Positions 61,664 to 64,000 of a DNA stretch of 64,000 nucleotides are shown here, piece by piece. Source of the stretch: CAVVFX01 sp963777595 (GTDB lineage: Bacteria > Acidobacteriota > Terriglobia > Bryobacterales > Bryobacteraceae); contig CAVZRE010000045.1 of assembly GCA_963777595.1 (NCBI GenBank), positions 1 through 64,000 on the forward strand, given 5' to 3'. Below the pieces are notes generated by a model that saw only the letters and a list, made by a program, of their open reading frames with translations, made no database searches and was not told the DNA's origin. Position 1 is the stretch's first letter; each line of letters starts with the position of its first letter. The position numbers and the translations under genes are program-made.

Positions 61664-63676
61664 ATGTTCCGCACTCTTAGTACCCTTGGCGCAGCGCTCG
61701 CGCTGCTCGCTCCGCTGCCGGCGCAGATGCCGCTGCCCTCTTCGATGCAGTCTGGCTCAGGAGCGCTGCCCGTTACGCAGAAATTCACCGTGGCCTTGGA
61801 AGGCTATCGCGAAAAGCGACTGGACGACGCCGTCAGCCGCATGGTGCGGCGTCTGGAGCGTAAGACGGGTTTGACGATCGGCTCCGGCCGGGCGGCTACT
61901 CCGTCGGATGCTACGCTGGTCATCCATTGCGCGCACGCTTCCAAGCCGGTGCAAAGCGTCACTGAAGATGAATCTTACGGGCTCACCGTTACCTCTGACC
62001 GGGCCAGTCTTACAGCTCCCAATCCCCTGGGAGTTCTGCACGGGTTGGAGACTCTCCTGCAACTGGTCGACGACACGCCGGCGGGTTTTGCAATACCGGC
62101 CACAACCATAGACGATCATCCCCGCTTTGCGTGGCGCGGCATGCTCATCGACGTCTCGCGGCACTTCATGACGCTCGAAACGATCCGCCGGCAACTCGAC
62201 GGAATGGCCGTGGTGAAGATGAATGTCCTGCACTGGCATCTGTCCGACGATCAGGGATTCCGCGTGGAGAGCCACGTTTTTCCGAAACTGCAGCAAGACG
62301 GGTCCGACGGAAAGTTTTATACGCAGGACGAGGTTCGCGGAATCCTGGCCTATGCGCGCGATCGCGGAATTCGGGTAATACCGGAATTCGACGTCCCGGG
62401 CCACACTTCAAGCTGGCTGGTGGCGTATCCGAAACTGGCGACCGATCCGAACGGACTGGTGATCGGACGGCGTTTCGGCATCTACGACCCTTGCATGGAT
62501 CCGAGCAACGAGGCAGTTTATCCGTTCCTCGATCAATTTGTCGGGGAGATGGCGAAACTGTTTCCGGACGAATACTTTCACATCGGCGGCGACGAGGTCA
62601 ACGGGAAGCAGTGGCTCGCCAGCGCGAAGATCCAGGCCTTCGAGAAAGCCCATAGCATGCCTGGCGGGAAAGAAGGCAATATAGCGATTCACCGCTATTT
62701 CAACGAACGGCTGGCCGCCATCTTACGCAAACATGGAAAGCGAATGGAGGGCTGGGATGAGATCCTCAATGCGGATCTGCCCAAGACTATCGTGATTCAG
62801 TCCTGGCGCGGGCAGAAATCGCTGGCCGAGGCGGCCCAGCATGAGTTCACCGGGATTCTGTCGAGCGGGTATTACCTCGATCACATGTCGACGGCTGCGA
62901 CGCATTATGCCGTCGACCCGCTCTCCAAAGAGTGCGCCGGTCTGACCGACGATCAGAAGAAGCTGGTGCTTGGAGGCGAATCCTGCATGTGGGGCGAGTA
63001 CGTTTCGCCGGAGAATATCGACGGGAGGATCTGGCCGCGCAACGCGGTGATCGCCGAACGTTTTTGGTCGCCTGCCTCAGTGACCGACCCGGCAAGCATG
63101 TATCAGCGCATGGAACGCGTTAGCCGGGATCTGGAATATGCGGGGCTTTTGCACCAGAGGAACTATCAGCTGATGTGCGAGCGCCTGGCGGGCAACGGTC
63201 CAGTGGAGCCGGTAAAGATTTTGGCGGATGTCGCGGAGGCCGGATCGCTCGGTGTTCGCGCGCATGCGCATAAGTATTCGACCGACGAACCGTTGAACCG
63301 GCTGCCCGACACAGTGCTACCGGAGAGCGATCGGGCGCGCCGTTTTGCGGAATTGGTGGAGCGGGTGAAAGATCCGCGCGCCGCGGCGGAGGTCCGTTCC
63401 TGGCTGATTCTCTGGCGTGACAATGATGCGAAGCTGAAGGCGGTGATTGCCCAATCGGCACTGCTGACGGGTGCGGAGCCGGCGTCCCAGACACTGTCGG
63501 ATGTGGCGAAGATTGGTCTGGAAGCTTTGGATGCGATCGGCGCAGGTAGACAGCTTGACAGCAAGTCGGCGGCCGCGATCAAAGCGCGTCTGACGTCGGC
63601 GGCGCGGCCGGTAGCTGAAGTGAGGATCGCGGTGGTCGCGCCGATTCAAACGCTGGTCAATATGGCTATGAAATAG
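61664..63676 (+). CDS. GH20 beta-N-acetylhexosaminidase
   Basis: 670 residues from ATG 61664; the frame is open upstream into the preceding gene. Signal peptide FRTLSTLGAALALLAPLPAQ, GH20b-like domain (SYGLTVTSDRASLTAPNPLG VLHG read across 145-170), then the barrel: RFAWRGMLIDVSRHFMTLET, MNVLHWHLSDDQGFRVESHV, GIRVIPEFDVPGHTSSWLVA, the catalytic Asp-Glu in YFHIGGDEVNGKQW, and LGGESCMWGEYVSPENIDGR. It releases terminal GlcNAc/GalNAc, from chitin-type or host glycans, outside the cytoplasm. Confidence 0.93.
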   Translation: MFRTLSTLGAALALLAPLPAQMPLPSSMQSGSGALPVTQKFTVALEGYREKRLDDAVSRMVRRLERKTGLTIGSGRAATPSDATLVIHCAHASKPVQSVTEDESYGLTVTSDRASLTAPNPLGVLHGLETLLQLVDDTPAGFAIPATTIDDHPRFAWRGMLIDVSRHFMTLETIRRQLDGMAVVKMNVLHWHLSDDQGFRVESHVFPKLQQDGSDGKFYTQDEVRGILAYARDRGIRVIPEFDVPGHTSSWLVAYPKLATDPNGLVIGRRFGIYDPCMDPSNEAVYPFLDQFVGEMAKLFPDEYFHIGGDEVNGKQWLASAKIQAFEKAHSMPGGKEGNIAIHRYFNERLAAILRKHGKRMEGWDEILNADLPKTIVIQSWRGQKSLAEAAQHEFTGILSSGYYLDHMSTAATHYAVDPLSKECAGLTDDQKKLVLGGESCMWGEYVSPENIDGRIWPRNAVIAERFWSPASVTDPASMYQRMERVSRDLEYAGLLHQRNYQLMCERLAGNGPVEPVKILADVAEAGSLGVRAHAHKYSTDEPLNRLPDTVLPESDRARRFAELVERVKDPRAAAEVRSWLILWRDNDAKLKAVIAQSALLTGAEPASQTLSDVAKIGLEALDAIGAGRQLDSKSAAAIKARLTSAARPVAEVRIAVVAPIQTLVNMAMK

Positions 63677-63715
63677 CTTGCGGCTGACAGAATGAATTCT
63701 GTCATACAAGGAACT

Positions 63716-64000
63716 ATGCAATGGAGGGCTGAGCGCTCACTCGAACCTGAATACATGGACTCCGATGATGTTCCAGAATCGGAGCGCGCGGCTTTCCATC
63801 GGGATCTGCAATTAATCCACCGGCTGCTAGGTACGCTAAGGACGATCACGGAGCGGATCCGGCGCGGGCCCGGACCGGTGCGCTCGGTGATGGATATCGG
63901 ATGCGGGGACGGCGCCGTGCTGGCGCGCATTCGGGAGGCTGTCGGGGCGGAGGTGATTGGAATCGATCTGCGGCCGCCGGAGAGCGACGTCTATGGAGTG
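63716..64000 (+). CDS. SAM-dependent methyltransferase, N-terminal part
   Basis: ATG at 63716, preceded by CAAGGA, opens a frame of 95 codons to the window edge. A helical leader (FHRDLQLIHRLLGTLRTITE) is followed by the class I methyltransferase motif I, VRSVMDIGCGDGAVLARIRE, and motif II, AEVIGIDLRPPESDVYG. The length of the helical leader and the SAM site recall polyketide/lipid or ubiquinone-type methyltransferases. The rest of the domain, and so the substrate class, is outside the window. Confidence 0.85.
   Translation, partial: MQWRAERSLEPEYMDSDDVPESERAAFHRDLQLIHRLLGTLRTITERIRRGPGPVRSVMDIGCGDGAVLARIREAVGAEVIGIDLRPPESDVYGV

Overview
The window looks like a chromosomal segment of an Acidobacteriota bacterium, most likely of the Solibacter/Bryobacter type. 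This is inference from content: high G+C with strong G/C third positions, a VWFA-related protein of the acidobacterial type, a DUF4136 protein, HpnH, abundant secreted glycosidases and multihaem/PQQ redox proteins, and short operons without mobile elements. I see no rRNA, tRNA, CRISPR array, insertion sequence or prophage.

Layout. 1-14 kb: the start of a PAS sensor, a DUF4136 protein, a decayed multihaem cytochrome, an APC permease, an isoprenylcysteine-type methyltransferase, a small Cys/His protein, an ArsB-type pump, a sugar isomerase, a sulfite dehydrogenase operon (molybdoprotein, cytochrome c, ABM protein), a permease/aminotransferase pair and an Nramp-like transporter. 14-18.7 kb: a lone receiver protein and two tandem paralogous receiver-PAS-PAS-histidine kinases. 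18.9-31.8 kb (all minus strand): a complete Tad/Flp pilus locus in the order DUF192, TPR lipoprotein, Flp pilin, polytopic protein, CpaB, CpaC secretin, TadG-like, two TadE-like, CpaE, TadA, TadB, TadC; no prepilin peptidase gene is in the window. 32.1-39.7 kb: a possible 29-residue protein with its own hairpin, HpnH with a partner, a VWA protein, an M13 metallopeptidase, and an unusual operon of pseudoprotease, active HtrA-like protease and LuxR regulator with a degenerate receiver. 39.7-41.1 kb: remains of a YhcG nuclease gene and a DUF262 gene. 41.1-44.4 kb: a five-gene plus-strand operon (MFS transporter, YqiA-type esterase, three small proteins). 44.4-49.3 kb: a nine-haem cytochrome and a GH35/TIM-barrel fusion. 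49.5-52.2 kb: groES-groEL with a degenerate CIRCE-like site. 52.2-56.7 kb: a catalase-like haem protein, a small secreted protein, and an operon of membrane protein, winged-helix regulator and PQQ dehydrogenase with a palindromic operator. 56.8-64 kb: sialate O-acetylesterase, a sortase with its probable dedicated substrate, a TMTC-like mannosyltransferase with TPRs, GH20 hexosaminidase and the start of a methyltransferase.

Most notable: (1) a class D-type sortase directly behind a single secreted protein ending in an MPHTS/hydrophobic/RR signal, in an apparently diderm bacterium; (2) the pseudoprotease, protease and LuxR operon, whose proteins lack signal peptides; (3) a GH35 beta-galactosidase fused to a sugar-isomerase barrel; (4) eight reading-frame breaks across six otherwise conserved genes, all of the same +1 sign, which points to base-insertion errors in the assembly, or else to a real tendency to slip; this must be settled before the Tad locus is called broken.
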